DNA of 64,000 nt from Alphaproteobacteria bacterium (GCA_015231605.1 JADGBG010000002.1:1-64000), one strand, 5' to 3'; counted from the first letter of the stretch, positions 51,160 to 60,556 are shown. Notes: generated from the sequence alone by a model not told the origin. Numbers and translations are program-made.

Positions 51160-53529
51160 TCACTTCACCACCGCCGGAACGGGGCTGCGTCCGGTTTCCA
51201 CGGGCAGGGTGTTGGCGGGCTTCTTTTTCCCGCCGCCGCCCGTCTTGCGCGACGGCGGTGGCGGAGCCGGCGGATCGTAGTCGAACGCCAGAACCTTGTC
51301 GTCCAGCCGGACGCGCACCACGCCGCCGTCCTTGAGACGGCCGAACAGCAGTTCTTCCGACAGGGGACGTTTGATGTGTTCCTGGATGACGCGGGCCAGC
51401 GGCCTTGCGCCGAAATTGCGGTCATAGCCCTTCTTGCCCAACCAGGCGCGGGCCTCGTCGGTGAGCTCGATGGTGACGTGGCGTTCCTCCAACTGGACTT
51501 CCAGTTCCATGACGAACTTGTCGACCACGCGGGACATGACCTCGGGCGAGAGGTTGGCGAACGGCACGATCGCGTCCAACCGGTTGCGGAATTCAGGGCT
51601 GAACATGCGTTCGATGGCTTCCTTGTCGTCGCCTTCGCGCGCCGTGCGTTCAAACCCGATGGCCGCCTTGGCGAGGTCCGCGGCGCCGGCGTTGGTGGTC
51701 ATGATCAGCACCACGTTGCGGAAGTCCACGGTCTTGCCGTTGTTGTCGGTGAGCTTGCCGTGGTCCATCACCTGCAACAGGATGTTGAACAGATCCGGGT
51801 GCGCCTTTTCGATTTCGTCCAGCAACAGGACGCAATGCGGGTGCTGGTCGATCTTGTCGGTGAGCAAGCCCCCCTGATCGAAGCCGACGTAGCCCGGCGG
51901 CGCGCCGATCAGGCGCGAAACGGAATGGCGTTCCATGTATTCGGACATATCGAACCGGACCAACTCCACGCCCATGGTCATGGCGAGCTGACGCGCGACT
52001 TCGGTCTTGCCGACGCCGGTCGGACCCGAGAACAGGTACGAGCCGATCGGCTTGTCCGGTTCGCGCAGCCCGGCGCGCGACAGCTTGATGGAACTGGACA
52101 ACAGCTCGATCGCCTTGTCCTGGCCGAACACCATGGTCTTGAGATCGCGGTCCAGATGCTTGAGCACCTTGGCGTCGTCGCTGGACACGCTTTTCGGCGG
52201 GATGCGGGCGATCTGCGCCACCACGGCCTCGACGTCCTTGACCGACACGGTCTTCTTGCGCTTGGCCGCCGGCACCAGCATGCGCGACGCGCCCACCTCG
52301 TCGATTACGTCGATGGCCTTGTCGGGCAGCTTGCGGTCGTTGATGTAGCGCGCCGCCAGTTCCACGGCCGAGCGGATCGCCGCGTCGGTGTAGCGCACCT
52401 GATGGTGATCCTCGTAGTAGGGCTTGAGGCCCTTGAGGATTTTCACCGTGTCTTCGACGGTGGGCTCGTAGACGTCGATCTTTTGGAACCGACGCACCAG
52501 GGCGCGGTCCTTTTCGAAGTGGTTGCGGTATTCCTTGTAGGTGGTGGATCCGATGCAGCGCAGCGCGCCCGCCGCCAGCGACGGCTTCAAGATGTTCGAC
52601 GCGTCCATCGACCCGCCCGAGGTCGCCCCCGCGCCGATCACGGTGTGGATTTCATCGATGAACAGGATGTTCTCGGGTTTGGCCTCCAGCGCCTTGATGA
52701 CGGCCTTGAGACGTTCCTCGAAATCGCCCCGATATCGGGTCCCCGCCAGCAGCGCCCCCATGTCCAGCGCCCAGATGACGGCGTCGTGAAGCACCTCCGG
52801 CACGTCGCCCTCGGTGACGCGGCGCGCCAGCCCTTCGGCGATGGCGGTCTTGCCAACGCCCGGATCGCCGACGTAGAGCGGGTTATTCTTGGTGCGTCGG
52901 CAAAGAACTTGAATTGTCCGGTCGATTTCCTGGGCGCGGCCGATCAACGGATCGATCTTGCCGTCCTCGGCCTTGGCGTTGAGGTTGACGCAGTAAGCTT
53001 CCAGCGCCGATTCGCCCGATTTCGCCCCGCCTTCCGCGCCTTCCGCGTCGGCATGTTCCTCCGCCCCGTGGACGTGGCGGTGTTCGGACTGGCCCGGTGC
53101 CTTGGCGATGCCGTGGCTGATGTAGTTGACGGCGTCGAGACGCGTCATGTCCTGTTCGTTCAGGAAAAAGACGGCGTGCGATTCCCGCTCGGCGAACAGC
53201 GCCACCAGGACGTTGGCGCCGGTGACCTCTTCGCGCCCGGACGACTGCACATGGATGATGGCGCGCTGGATGACGCGCTGGAAACCCGATGTCGGCTTGG
53301 GGTCCTCGATGCCGCTCAGCACCGGCAGCCCGGCGTCGCCTTCCAGAAAGTCGACGAGGTCGCGCTCCACCTGTTCAAGATCCACGTCGCAGGCGCGAAA
53401 CACCGCCACCGCGTCCGGGTCTTCCAACAGCGCCAGCAACAAATGCTCCAGGGTCGCGTACTCGTGGCGGTATTCCCCGGCGATGCGAAGCGCGCGGTGC
53501 AGGGTCTGTTCCAGGTTTCTCGACAACAT
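51160..53529 (-). CDS. clpA: ATP-dependent Clp protease ATPase subunit ClpA
   Basis: This 789-residue AAA+ unfoldase feeds substrates to ClpP. The N-terminal Clp_N repeats (about 1-140) start LSRNLEQTLHRALRIAGEY. Walker A sites are GDPGVGKTAIAEG and GPTGVGKTEVARQ, with Walker B LFIDEIHTV and LLLDEIEKAHPD. The C-terminal tail is lengthened by a Lys/Pro/Gly-rich stretch (about 750-789). clpS ends two bases upstream. Confidence 0.96.
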   Translation of the reverse strand: MLSRNLEQTLHRALRIAGEYRHEYATLEHLLLALLEDPDAVAVFRACDVDLEQVERDLVDFLEGDAGLPVLSGIEDPKPTSGFQRVIQRAIIHVQSSGREEVTGANVLVALFAERESHAVFFLNEQDMTRLDAVNYISHGIAKAPGQSEHRHVHGAEEHADAEGAEGGAKSGESALEAYCVNLNAKAEDGKIDPLIGRAQEIDRTIQVLCRRTKNNPLYVGDPGVGKTAIAEGLARRVTEGDVPEVLHDAVIWALDMGALLAGTRYRGDFEERLKAVIKALEAKPENILFIDEIHTVIGAGATSGGSMDASNILKPSLAAGALRCIGSTTYKEYRNHFEKDRALVRRFQKIDVYEPTVEDTVKILKGLKPYYEDHHQVRYTDAAIRSAVELAARYINDRKLPDKAIDVIDEVGASRMLVPAAKRKKTVSVKDVEAVVAQIARIPPKSVSSDDAKVLKHLDRDLKTMVFGQDKAIELLSSSIKLSRAGLREPDKPIGSYLFSGPTGVGKTEVARQLAMTMGVELVRFDMSEYMERHSVSRLIGAPPGYVGFDQGGLLTDKIDQHPHCVLLLDEIEKAHPDLFNILLQVMDHGKLTDNNGKTVDFRNVVLIMTTNAGAADLAKAAIGFERTAREGDDKEAIERMFSPEFRNRLDAIVPFANLSPEVMSRVVDKFVMELEVQLEERHVTIELTDEARAWLGKKGYDRNFGARPLARVIQEHIKRPLSEELLFGRLKDGGVVRVRLDDKVLAFDYDPPAPPPPSRKTGGGGKKKPANTLPVETGRSPVPAVVK

Positions 53530-53530
53530 C

Positions 53531-53887
53531 TCACGCGTCCTTTTCGATGGTGCATTGCAGGGGGTGCTGATTGCGCCGGGCCAGGTCCATCACCAGCATC
53601 GCCTTGGTTTCGGCGATTTCGTAGGTGTAGACCCCGCACACGCCGACGCCTTTTTGATGGACGTGCAGCATGATGGTGGTGGCGTCCTCGTAGGATTTGT
53701 CGAAGATGCTTTCGAGGACGTGGATGACGAACTCCATCGGGGTATAGTCGTCGTTCAGCATCAGGACCTTGTACATGGACGGTTTCTTGGTCTTGGCGCG
53801 GGTCTTCACGGCCAAGCCGGTGTCTCCATCGCGGTCGTCGTCATGGTTTTGACGTCCGGCCATCCTCGGGATGATGCGCATGCTCAC
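53531..53887 (-). CDS. clpS: ClpAP adaptor protein ClpS
   Basis: This adaptor of about 118 residues recognises N-degrons and delivers them to ClpA. It has [21 protein letters not shown], with the Asn-Asp pair of the N-end pocket, and [23 protein letters not shown] flexible N-terminal tail of about 35 residues precedes the core. The start is uncertain between GTG 53887, which has GGAG ten bases before it, and ATG 53881. Only one clpS is visible in the window. Confidence 0.94.
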   Translation of the reverse strand: MSMRIIPRMAGRQNHDDDRDGDTGLAVKTRAKTKKPSMYKVLMLNDDYTPMEFVIHVLESIFDKSYEDATTIMLHVHQKGVGVCGVYTYEIAETKAMLVMDLARRNQHPLQCTIEKDA

Positions 53888-54010
53888 GGTCGAAACGCTC
53901 CATTGGCAACCTTCATGGGGATCATAACGCGATCCGTCCGGCGCGACAATTCGCGCGCCGTTCCCATGACCCAAGATTTAGGCATTGCGACCGACTTTCG
54001 CCACCCCGCA

Positions 54011-54877
54011 TCAATAGGACGTATGTTGCGCGGCATGACGCAGCATCGGTTCGTATTCCAGCCAGCGCGACCCCGGCCCCAACTGGGAATACAAAACCAG
54101 TCCGTTGCCGTCCAGGATATGGGTGGACGGGAACTTCGGCGCGATGCGGCGGTCTTCCAGAAGCGAGCCGTCGGCCAGCGTGAACGTCTTGTCGCCAAAT
54201 CCCTTTGCACCGGAATCGTAGAATGGCATGTCGAATCCGTTCTTGCCCGCCCACGCCTTGGACACGGCGATGTCTTCGCGCACCTGCACCAGCACGAACG
54301 CGATCCGGGGATCGTTCCGCACCGCGTTGAAAAGCTGCATGACATCGGGAAATTCCAGCTTGCACGGCGGACACCACGCGGCCCAGAAATGCAGGAACAC
54401 CACCTTGCCCCGCAGTTGGTCCAGCCGCATCTCCCGACCGTCCGGGGCGGTCAGTTTCAGGGCGGGGAAGCGCTGCCCCCGCATCACGCCGAGGGGACGG
54501 GCCGCGGCGTCCCGGGCGCTGGCGTAGGGGCCGAGCCCCGCAGCCCATGCCGCCGGATCGAACACCACCGCGTCGTCGACGGCATAAGGCTGGCACGTCA
54601 AGGGCGTATGCTCGGCGCATTGTTCGCGGGCCGTGCGCAGCGCATCGTCCGCCGACGCCTGATCCGACGACCACGACCACGCCCCGCCCGGCGCGACGAC
54701 GTACGCGCGATGCATTCCGCTTTGCAAGAAACCCTGATAGCCCTGCCGACCGTCCTCGTCGACGTGGGGCAGCGCCGTTGGATCGTCCAGCCCCGCGCCC
54801 ACGGCGGCACGCCCCGCCAGAACCGTTATGAGCACGGTCCCCCAAATGGTCGGCTTCACAAGATTCCACACACCCAT
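54011..54877 (-). CDS. Secreted DUF4189-like / thioredoxin-like redoxin fusion
   Basis: Read from ATG 54877 (after GGGGGAAA) the product has 288 residues with an N-terminal signal or anchor (about 8-30). Residues about 45-110 have the repeat of A.......A...C.....C typical of DUF4189, with Cys87 and Cys95. Residues about 135-275 are a TlpA/redoxin domain with active site WCPPC (168-172). It is probably a periplasmic disulphide reductase, perhaps in cytochrome c maturation or copper handling. Its gene is divergent from the octaheme cytochrome operon, which fits such a role, but that is inference. Confidence 0.78.
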   Translation of the reverse strand: MGVWNLVKPTIWGTVLITVLAGRAAVGAGLDDPTALPHVDEDGRQGYQGFLQSGMHRAYVVAPGGAWSWSSDQASADDALRTAREQCAEHTPLTCQPYAVDDAVVFDPAAWAAGLGPYASARDAAARPLGVMRGQRFPALKLTAPDGREMRLDQLRGKVVFLHFWAAWCPPCKLEFPDVMQLFNAVRNDPRIAFVLVQVREDIAVSKAWAGKNGFDMPFYDSGAKGFGDKTFTLADGSLLEDRRIAPKFPSTHILDGNGLVLYSQLGPGSRWLEYEPMLRHAAQHTSY

Positions 54878-54973
54878 GTATTTCCCCCGGCCCGCCATAT
54901 GGCGCGGAATGATTCCAACCTTACCCGGAACTGGTAATTTATTGAAAACAAATTCGATTTAAACTCATGCAAA

Positions 54974-54987
54974 TTGACGTGGGTCAA
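54974..54987 (+). promoter_or_regulatory. FNR/DNR/NNR box for the octaheme cytochrome operon
   Basis: TTGAC-GTGG-GTCAA is a perfect palindrome of the FNR/DNR type. Its centre (54980.5) predicts a start near 55022; TAAATA at 55012-55017 is within two bases of the class II -10 position. It lies 91 bases upstream of the DUF302 start, in the gap shared with the divergent redoxin gene. Confidence 0.75.
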
Positions 54988-54992
54988 GAAAT

Positions 54993-55004
54993 CTAATATA
55001 TTAG
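54993..55004. promoter_or_regulatory. Palindrome between FNR box and -10
   Basis: CTAATATATTAG is a perfect 12-base inverted repeat, five bases after the FNR-type box and before the candidate -10. It could bind a second regulator or simply be an AT-rich spacer. Confidence 0.35.
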
Positions 55005-55077
55005 GATTAGCTAAATAATCTGCGTCACGAGTTTATTCCGTTCACTCGTGGCGTGGACGTCCCAGAAGAGGTCAGTC

Positions 55078-55614
55078 ATGTTCAAACTCATCTCAGGATT
55101 TATCGCCGGCGTGATCTTCGTCGGTGTCGTTGCTTGTCAATACGCCGGCGGCATGATGCTCAACGAATACGAAAGCCCCTTCGGGCTTGAGGAAACGGCC
55201 GCGCGCATCCAGGCAAACATCAAGGACTCGGGTTGGGCCCTGTCGGGCCTGCGCAGTCCGTCCGCGACCATCAAGGCCATGGGCTCCAACGTGCCGAACG
55301 TGCTGTTGGTCGAAGCCTGCAACGTCGACTACTCCAAGCCGTTGATCAAGGACGACGACACCCGCATTCTGTCCATTCTGATGCCGTGCACCATCACGGT
55401 CTATGAAAAGGGCGACAAGGTGTACATCGGTCTGATGAACTCGGGCCTGATGGGCCAGTTGTTCGGCGCCAAGGTCGCCGGCATCATGGAACAGGTCGCC
55501 CAGGATCAGAAGAAGTTCATCACCTTCGACCCGTCCAAGCCTGCCCCGGCGCTCATTCGCGGCGCTCCCGGCGGCGGCGGCCAGGGTGGCAAGAAAGAAC
55601 TCGGCGGCTGCTGA
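55078..55614 (+). CDS. DUF302-family secreted/anchored protein
   Basis: This 178-residue protein has an N-terminal hydrophobic segment (LISGFIAGVIFVGVVACQYAGG, about 4-25). The DUF302 part shows ETAARIQANIKDSGW, NVLLVEACNVDYSK and MPCTITVYEKGDKVYIGLMN. A Gly-rich tail ends in GGC. The start at 55078 follows AGAAGAGG. It opens an operon with an octaheme cytochrome and a cytochrome b. DUF302 proteins often sit beside redox or sulfur genes, but their role is not known. Confidence 0.85.
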   Translation: MFKLISGFIAGVIFVGVVACQYAGGMMLNEYESPFGLEETAARIQANIKDSGWALSGLRSPSATIKAMGSNVPNVLLVEACNVDYSKPLIKDDDTRILSILMPCTITVYEKGDKVYIGLMNSGLMGQLFGAKVAGIMEQVAQDQKKFITFDPSKPAPALIRGAPGGGGQGGKKELGGC

Positions 55615-55670
55615 TCGCTTTCTGAGCCCATCCCAATTCTCATGACCATCGCCAGGAGGGAGAGGTCATC

Positions 55671-57284
55671 ATGTTTTCACTGAAACAAGCGGCGCGCTGG
55701 GCCGTGGCGGGTATGGCGGGATACGCCCTTCTCGCCGCCGGCGCCGCCGTGGCGGCGACGCCCAACACCAAGACGTCCACCGCCGACCACAGCAAGTTCT
55801 CGCAGTTAAAAGGTCCGTTCCCCGACGGCCCGTCGGTGACCCGGGCGTGCCTGGATTGCCACAACGACGCCGCGTCCCAGATTCACAAGACCAAGCACTG
55901 GACCTGGGACGTCGTCAACCCGGCCACGGGGCGCAATCTCGGCAAGAAGAACATCATCAACAACTTCTGCGGGACCATTCAGTCGAACGAACCGCGCTGC
56001 ACCAGCTGCCACATCGGCTATGGCTGGAAGGACGGAAACTTCGACTTCGCCAGCAAGGAAAACGTCGACTGCGTTGTGTGTCACGACACCACCAACACAT
56101 ACCGCAAATTCCCGGTGTCGGCGGGCCACCCGCTGTACAAGCCGACGGAATGGCCGAAGGGCAGCGGGCGCATCATTCCGCCGCCCGATCTCGCCAAGAT
56201 CGCGCAGGGCGTCGGCAAGACCACCCGCAACACCTGCGGCGTGTGCCACTTCAACGGTGGCGGCGCCAACGCGGTGAAGCACGGCGATCTGGATCAGTCG
56301 CTCATCAATCCGCCCAAGTTCCTGGACGTGCACATGAGCCCCGACCGGCTGGACTTCTCGTGCTCTAGCTGCCACGGCGGCGACGCGCACGCCATCCAGG
56401 GCAGCCGCTATTCGACCATCGCCAAGGATATGAGTGGCATCGACGTGGTCGGCCGCACCGACGGCAGCCGCGCCACCTGTGAATCGTGCCACGGCACGAC
56501 CCCGCATAAGGACACGGCGAACCCCAAGCTGAACGACCACACCGACGTTTTGGCGTGCCCGACGTGCCACGTCCCCGAATTCGCCCGTGGCGGCACCGCC
56601 ACCAAGATGTGGTGGGACTGGTCCACGGCCGGCAGGCTCAACGAAAAGGGCAAGCCGCTGACGGTTCATGACGAAAAAACCGGCTATGAACTCTATAGCG
56701 GCATGAAGGGCGACTTCAAATGGGGCGAATTCGTCCAACCCGAATACCGTTGGTACAACGGCACGGTGAAATACACCTTGCTGGGCGACGAAGTGACCGG
56801 CGACCAGGTCGTCAAGATCAACACGTTCGAAGGCGGGCCCGACGATCCCGACGCCCGCATCTGGCCGTTCAAGGTCATGCGCGGCAAACAGCCCTATGAC
56901 AAGGGCAACAAGACCCTTGCCCTGGTGCACACCTTCGGCAACGACGACAGCGCCTATTGGGGCAACTACGACTGGCCCAAGGCGATCGCCGCCGGCATGA
57001 AGAGCGCCGGAAAGGACTTCAGCGGCGAATACGGCTTCGTGCAGACGGAAATGGCTTGGCCCATCACCCACATGGTGGCGCCCAAGGAAGACGCCGTGGC
57101 CTGCGTAGCCTGCCACAGCGCCGACAGCCGCCTGAAAGGCGTGCCGGGTCTCTACATCCCGGGCCTCAGCCGGTTCTGGGGTGGATGGCTGGACATGCTG
57201 TTCTGGCTGGCCGCGCTGGGTTCGCTCGCGGGCGTGCTCGGACACGGCGCGTTGCGCTACTACATGAGCAAGAAGGAGGGATAG
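55671..57284 (+). CDS. Octaheme c-type cytochrome (tetrathionate reductase/OTR family)
   Basis: This 537-residue protein has eight CXXCH motifs, at 60, 110, 134, 189, 231, 270, 296 and 478. The first is followed by IHKTKHWTW, the signature of the OTR family. An N-terminal signal (about 1-29) and a C-terminal membrane helix (about 506-526) anchor it, facing the periplasm. Shewanella OTR reduces tetrathionate, nitrite and hydroxylamine in vitro; the true substrate here is open. The coupled cytochrome b gene (5 bases on) would supply electrons from quinol. A GGAGGGAGAGG site precedes the ATG. Confidence 0.92.
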   Translation: MFSLKQAARWAVAGMAGYALLAAGAAVAATPNTKTSTADHSKFSQLKGPFPDGPSVTRACLDCHNDAASQIHKTKHWTWDVVNPATGRNLGKKNIINNFCGTIQSNEPRCTSCHIGYGWKDGNFDFASKENVDCVVCHDTTNTYRKFPVSAGHPLYKPTEWPKGSGRIIPPPDLAKIAQGVGKTTRNTCGVCHFNGGGANAVKHGDLDQSLINPPKFLDVHMSPDRLDFSCSSCHGGDAHAIQGSRYSTIAKDMSGIDVVGRTDGSRATCESCHGTTPHKDTANPKLNDHTDVLACPTCHVPEFARGGTATKMWWDWSTAGRLNEKGKPLTVHDEKTGYELYSGMKGDFKWGEFVQPEYRWYNGTVKYTLLGDEVTGDQVVKINTFEGGPDDPDARIWPFKVMRGKQPYDKGNKTLALVHTFGNDDSAYWGNYDWPKAIAAGMKSAGKDFSGEYGFVQTEMAWPITHMVAPKEDAVACVACHSADSRLKGVPGLYIPGLSRFWGGWLDMLFWLAALGSLAGVLGHGALRYYMSKKEG

Positions 57285-57288
57285 TGTC

Positions 57289-57891
57289 ATGGTCGAACGC
57301 ATCTATATCTTCAAGCGTTTCGAACGCTTCTGGCACTGGACCCAGGCGGCGCTGATCATCACCATGTTGATCACCGGCTTCGAAATCCACGGCAGCTATC
57401 ACTGGCTGGGTTTCGAAACCGCGCAGGAAACGCACACCACGGCGGCCTGGCTGCTGATCGGTCTGTGGGTGTTCGCCATCTTCTGGCACTTCACCACCGG
57501 GGAATGGAAGCAGTACATCCCGACCACCGACAAGCTGGTGGCCATGGCGAAGTACTATCTGACGGGCATCTTCAGCCACGCCGAACATCCGTTCCGCCAG
57601 ACCCAACTGCGCAAGCACAACCCGCTGCAGCGCCTGGCCTACCTGTTCGTCAAGCTGATGATCAACCCGTTGATCTGGATCAGCGGCCTGCTCTACCTCT
57701 ACTACCCGAGCTGGGATGCGTGGGGTTTGAGCAGCCTAGGTCTGACGCTCGGCATCGTGGCGTTCTTCCACCTGGTGGCGGCGTTCCTGATGCTGATCTT
57801 CTTCATCGTGCACGTCTACTTCGCCACGACCGGCCATACCCCCATGGCCCACATCAAGGCGATGATCACCGGTTACGAGGAAGTCGAATGA
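57289..57891 (+). CDS. Diheme cytochrome b (thiosulfate reductase/b561-type) subunit
   Basis: This 200-residue protein has four membrane helices with His residues placed for two b hemes: FERFWHWTQAAL, ETHTTAAWLLIGLWVFAIFWHF (about 45-68), HLVAAFLMLIFFIVHVYF (about 163-180). This matches the PhsC/thiosulfate reductase cytochrome b and formate dehydrogenase gamma family. As the quinol-linked membrane partner of the octaheme cytochrome it completes an electron-transfer pair. A bidirectional terminator lies 27 bases after the stop. Confidence 0.9.
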   Translation: MVERIYIFKRFERFWHWTQAALIITMLITGFEIHGSYHWLGFETAQETHTTAAWLLIGLWVFAIFWHFTTGEWKQYIPTTDKLVAMAKYYLTGIFSHAEHPFRQTQLRKHNPLQRLAYLFVKLMINPLIWISGLLYLYYPSWDAWGLSSLGLTLGIVAFFHLVAAFLMLIFFIVHVYFATTGHTPMAHIKAMITGYEEVE

Positions 57892-57917
57892 CGCCAACGT
57901 CACGGTAACGGTAACGG

Positions 57918-57948
57918 AAAAGACCCGGCTCAGGCCGGGTCTTTTTTT
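57918..57948. terminator. Bidirectional intrinsic terminator
   Basis: AAAAGACCCGGC-TCAG-GCCGGGTCTTTT forms a perfect 12-pair stem with a four-base loop, and the T-run extends to 57948. It ends the cytochrome b operon on the plus strand. On the minus strand it also serves the histidine kinase ending at 57959. Confidence 0.92.
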
Positions 57949-57958
57949 GGGGGACGCG

Positions 57959-60556
57959 TCACTGCGCCGGGGGATTCAAGGGCAGGCTCACGGTGAACGT
58001 GCTGCCCCGGCCCACGGCGCTTCTCAACGCGATGGTCCCGCCGTGCATTTCCATGAATTCCTTGCAGACGCTGAGCCCGATGCCGGTGCCCCGGATGCCG
58101 TCCGAAGTGCTGGCGCGGAAGAAGCGTTCGAACATCCGCGGCTGTTCGGCTTCGGGAATGCCCACCCCATGATCCGTGACGGAGACATGCGCCATGTCGT
58201 TTTCCACCCATCCCCGGATCGTCACCTCGGGACTGTCGGGCGCGTATTTGACGGCGTTGGACAACAGATTGCTGAACACCTGGTCCAGCAGGTTGGGATC
58301 GGCATGCACGCTGTCCGGCAACCCCGCTAGGTCCGTGACGAAGTCGTGGTCCGGCGCGATTTCGCCCTGACGGTCGCAGATGTCCCGCAGCACCTCGCGG
58401 ATCGGCACCGTTTCCCGGTTCATGACGATCTTGCCCGCATCCAGGCGGGAGGCGTAAAGCGTGGTGTCGATCAGCCCCACCATCCGCGTCACCGCGGCGC
58501 GCACCTTGATCGCGCGCTGTTCGACCTCGTCCCCGTCCGCCTTGTCCTTGCGCCGGACGAGCCGTTGCGCGGCGCCGTCGATGATGGCGAGCGGGGTGCG
58601 GAATTCGTGACTGACCAGGGACACGAATTTCTGCTGAAGAACGTTGTATTCCTTTTCCTTCTCCAGGGCCCTGGCCAGTTCTTCCGCCTTTTCCTCCACT
58701 TCGCGGGTACGCCGGCGGACAAGCTCCTCCAAGTGGTCGCGGTGGCTCTTCAGTTCCTCCTCGGCCAGATAGCGTTCCGTGACGTCGTTCAGAACCGTGA
58801 GGTGGCGATTGGCGGTCAAGGGCACCATGCGCAGCTCCACGTAGCGTTCCCGTCCGTCCTTGCAGGTCAAGAGCCACAGGTGCACGCTGCTTTCCCGCTT
58901 TTCCCGCACCGCCCGCGCGGTGTCCCGTTCCCACTCCTTGCGCACGAATTCCCTGTACTGCCTGTCGGGAAAGGCCAGAGGCCACCAGTCGTGGCTGTTG
59001 GAAACGTCGTCCTGGCTCCAGCCGAACAGCTCGACGAATTTTGGATTGAGCAGTTCGATTTCGCCATCGGCGCGCGACAGGACGATCGGCAGGGGGGATT
59101 TCGCGACCACCATGCGGAACTCGTGTTCCCGGTCGCGCAGGCTTTCCAGAACCTTTTTTTGCTCGGTGATGTCGCGGGCGATGTCGATCAACCCGGTGGG
59201 CCGTCCATCGGACGCAATCAACGGCACCTTGATGGTGTCGAGATACTGGACCACGCCGTCCGGCCATTCCAGGCGATATTCGTATCGCGCGGGACGCCGT
59301 CCTTCCAACGTGCGCACGTTGTACATGGACAGCACCAGCGCGATCTCCTCGCTGAACAGATCCTGAACCGTTTTCCCGGCCAGGTCCGCCTTGCCGCGGC
59401 CGACACGCGCCGCAAACGCCACGTTGCAGTCCGTGTAGCGGAATTTCTCGTCCATGATGGTGATGTAATCCGGCAGGGTGTCGATGAGCGATCCGCGCAG
59501 GTCTTTTTCCGCCTGCAACCGGTGCAGAGTTTCCTCCAACTGAGCGCTCATGGCGTTGAAGGCCGTCGCCATGCCGCCGATTTCATCGCGGCCCGCGTAT
59601 TGGATGCGGCTGGAAAAATCGCCCCCGCCCATGCGCTGCGCGGCCTCCGTGACCTCGCGCAACGGAACGGAGATGAAGCGGCGCAATTCACGGGTCATCA
59701 CCATCACGAACGGAACCGCGATGATCAGGACCAGAACGTAAATCCAGAAAAATTCGGAAACGGACTTGAGGAAGTGCGCGTGGCTGCGCTCGACCACGAT
59801 CCTGAAGTTTTGTCCGCCGAACGCCAGGGGCGTGCCGGCGGTGATGGCCATGGAAGAATTCGCGCCCGGCTGTCCGTAACGGGTTTGACGCAACACGACC
59901 GTTGGGTCGTTGTGCGCGATGACGAACCCGCGCGCATCGAGCACCATCGCGCTATCCCCCTCGTCCCTGTCCAAGGTGGCGAGGATGTCCCATATGGGGC
60001 GCAGCCACACATCGGCCACCATGTACCCCTGCGGCCCGCCCGTTTGCGGATCGGTGAAACCGACCGTCAGGCTTGCGATGGGTTCCGCCGTTTGCCGATC
60101 GAAGAACACCTCGGAAATCCATGGCCCCGGGGACGCCGCCGCGGAGCGAATCTGGCGTTCCAGAATTCCCGCTTGGTGCGTTGGCGTTCCGATGGCGTCG
60201 CGCGATATCGACGACACCGCCGCCCCGTGAACGTCAAAAAAGGTGACGGTCCGGAAACCGTCATGGCCGAACGTCAAATGGGACAACAGTTCCTGTTGCT
60301 GACGCGGCGGCAAGCCCCCGATGGAGTGCATGTCGCCGTGGGCCACCATCCGCTGTTCCGCCAAACGGAAATAGGCGCGGACCTCGCTGGCCACGTATTG
60401 CGCCACGCCGGCGAGGCGGGTGCGTTCCTCGTAATAGGCGCGTTGATAGAAATAGACGGAAAACAACACCGCCGATATCAACAGCGGCACCATGGCGGTC
60501 CCGAACAAAACGCCGGCCAAACGGGTCCTGAAATCCGAAAATCGGGACACTTTCAA
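57959..60556 (-). CDS. Membrane sensor histidine kinase: Cache-HAMP-PAS-PAS-HisKA-HATPase
   Basis: The protein has 865 residues. A first helix (about 15-37), a large periplasmic double-Cache-like domain (about 38-265) and a second helix (about 268-288) come first. A HAMP domain (about 289-345), two PAS domains (about 360-475 and 485-610), a coiled coil, HisKA with VSHEFRTPLAIIDG and HATPase with NLLSNAVKYAP, VTDHGVGIP and GTGIGLSV complete it. It is preceded, 10 bases upstream, by a membrane-anchored substrate-binding protein. Together they form a sensor pair; no response regulator is adjacent. Confidence 0.9.
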   Translation of the reverse strand: MKVSRFSDFRTRLAGVLFGTAMVPLLISAVLFSVYFYQRAYYEERTRLAGVAQYVASEVRAYFRLAEQRMVAHGDMHSIGGLPPRQQQELLSHLTFGHDGFRTVTFFDVHGAAVSSISRDAIGTPTHQAGILERQIRSAAASPGPWISEVFFDRQTAEPIASLTVGFTDPQTGGPQGYMVADVWLRPIWDILATLDRDEGDSAMVLDARGFVIAHNDPTVVLRQTRYGQPGANSSMAITAGTPLAFGGQNFRIVVERSHAHFLKSVSEFFWIYVLVLIIAVPFVMVMTRELRRFISVPLREVTEAAQRMGGGDFSSRIQYAGRDEIGGMATAFNAMSAQLEETLHRLQAEKDLRGSLIDTLPDYITIMDEKFRYTDCNVAFAARVGRGKADLAGKTVQDLFSEEIALVLSMYNVRTLEGRRPARYEYRLEWPDGVVQYLDTIKVPLIASDGRPTGLIDIARDITEQKKVLESLRDREHEFRMVVAKSPLPIVLSRADGEIELLNPKFVELFGWSQDDVSNSHDWWPLAFPDRQYREFVRKEWERDTARAVREKRESSVHLWLLTCKDGRERYVELRMVPLTANRHLTVLNDVTERYLAEEELKSHRDHLEELVRRRTREVEEKAEELARALEKEKEYNVLQQKFVSLVSHEFRTPLAIIDGAAQRLVRRKDKADGDEVEQRAIKVRAAVTRMVGLIDTTLYASRLDAGKIVMNRETVPIREVLRDICDRQGEIAPDHDFVTDLAGLPDSVHADPNLLDQVFSNLLSNAVKYAPDSPEVTIRGWVENDMAHVSVTDHGVGIPEAEQPRMFERFFRASTSDGIRGTGIGLSVCKEFMEMHGGTIALRSAVGRGSTFTVSLPLNPPAQ

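Noticed and set aside
51073-53673. 866-codon plus-strand open frame opposite clpA
   Set aside because: Antisense shadow of clpA, whose Walker motifs and Clp_N domain are unmistakable.
55671-57284. Naming the octaheme protein tetrathionate reductase with confidence, or hydroxylamine oxidoreductase
   Set aside because: The family signature is OTR, not HAO (no Tyr cross-link context seen), but substrate use in this family is broad, so no single reaction is claimed.
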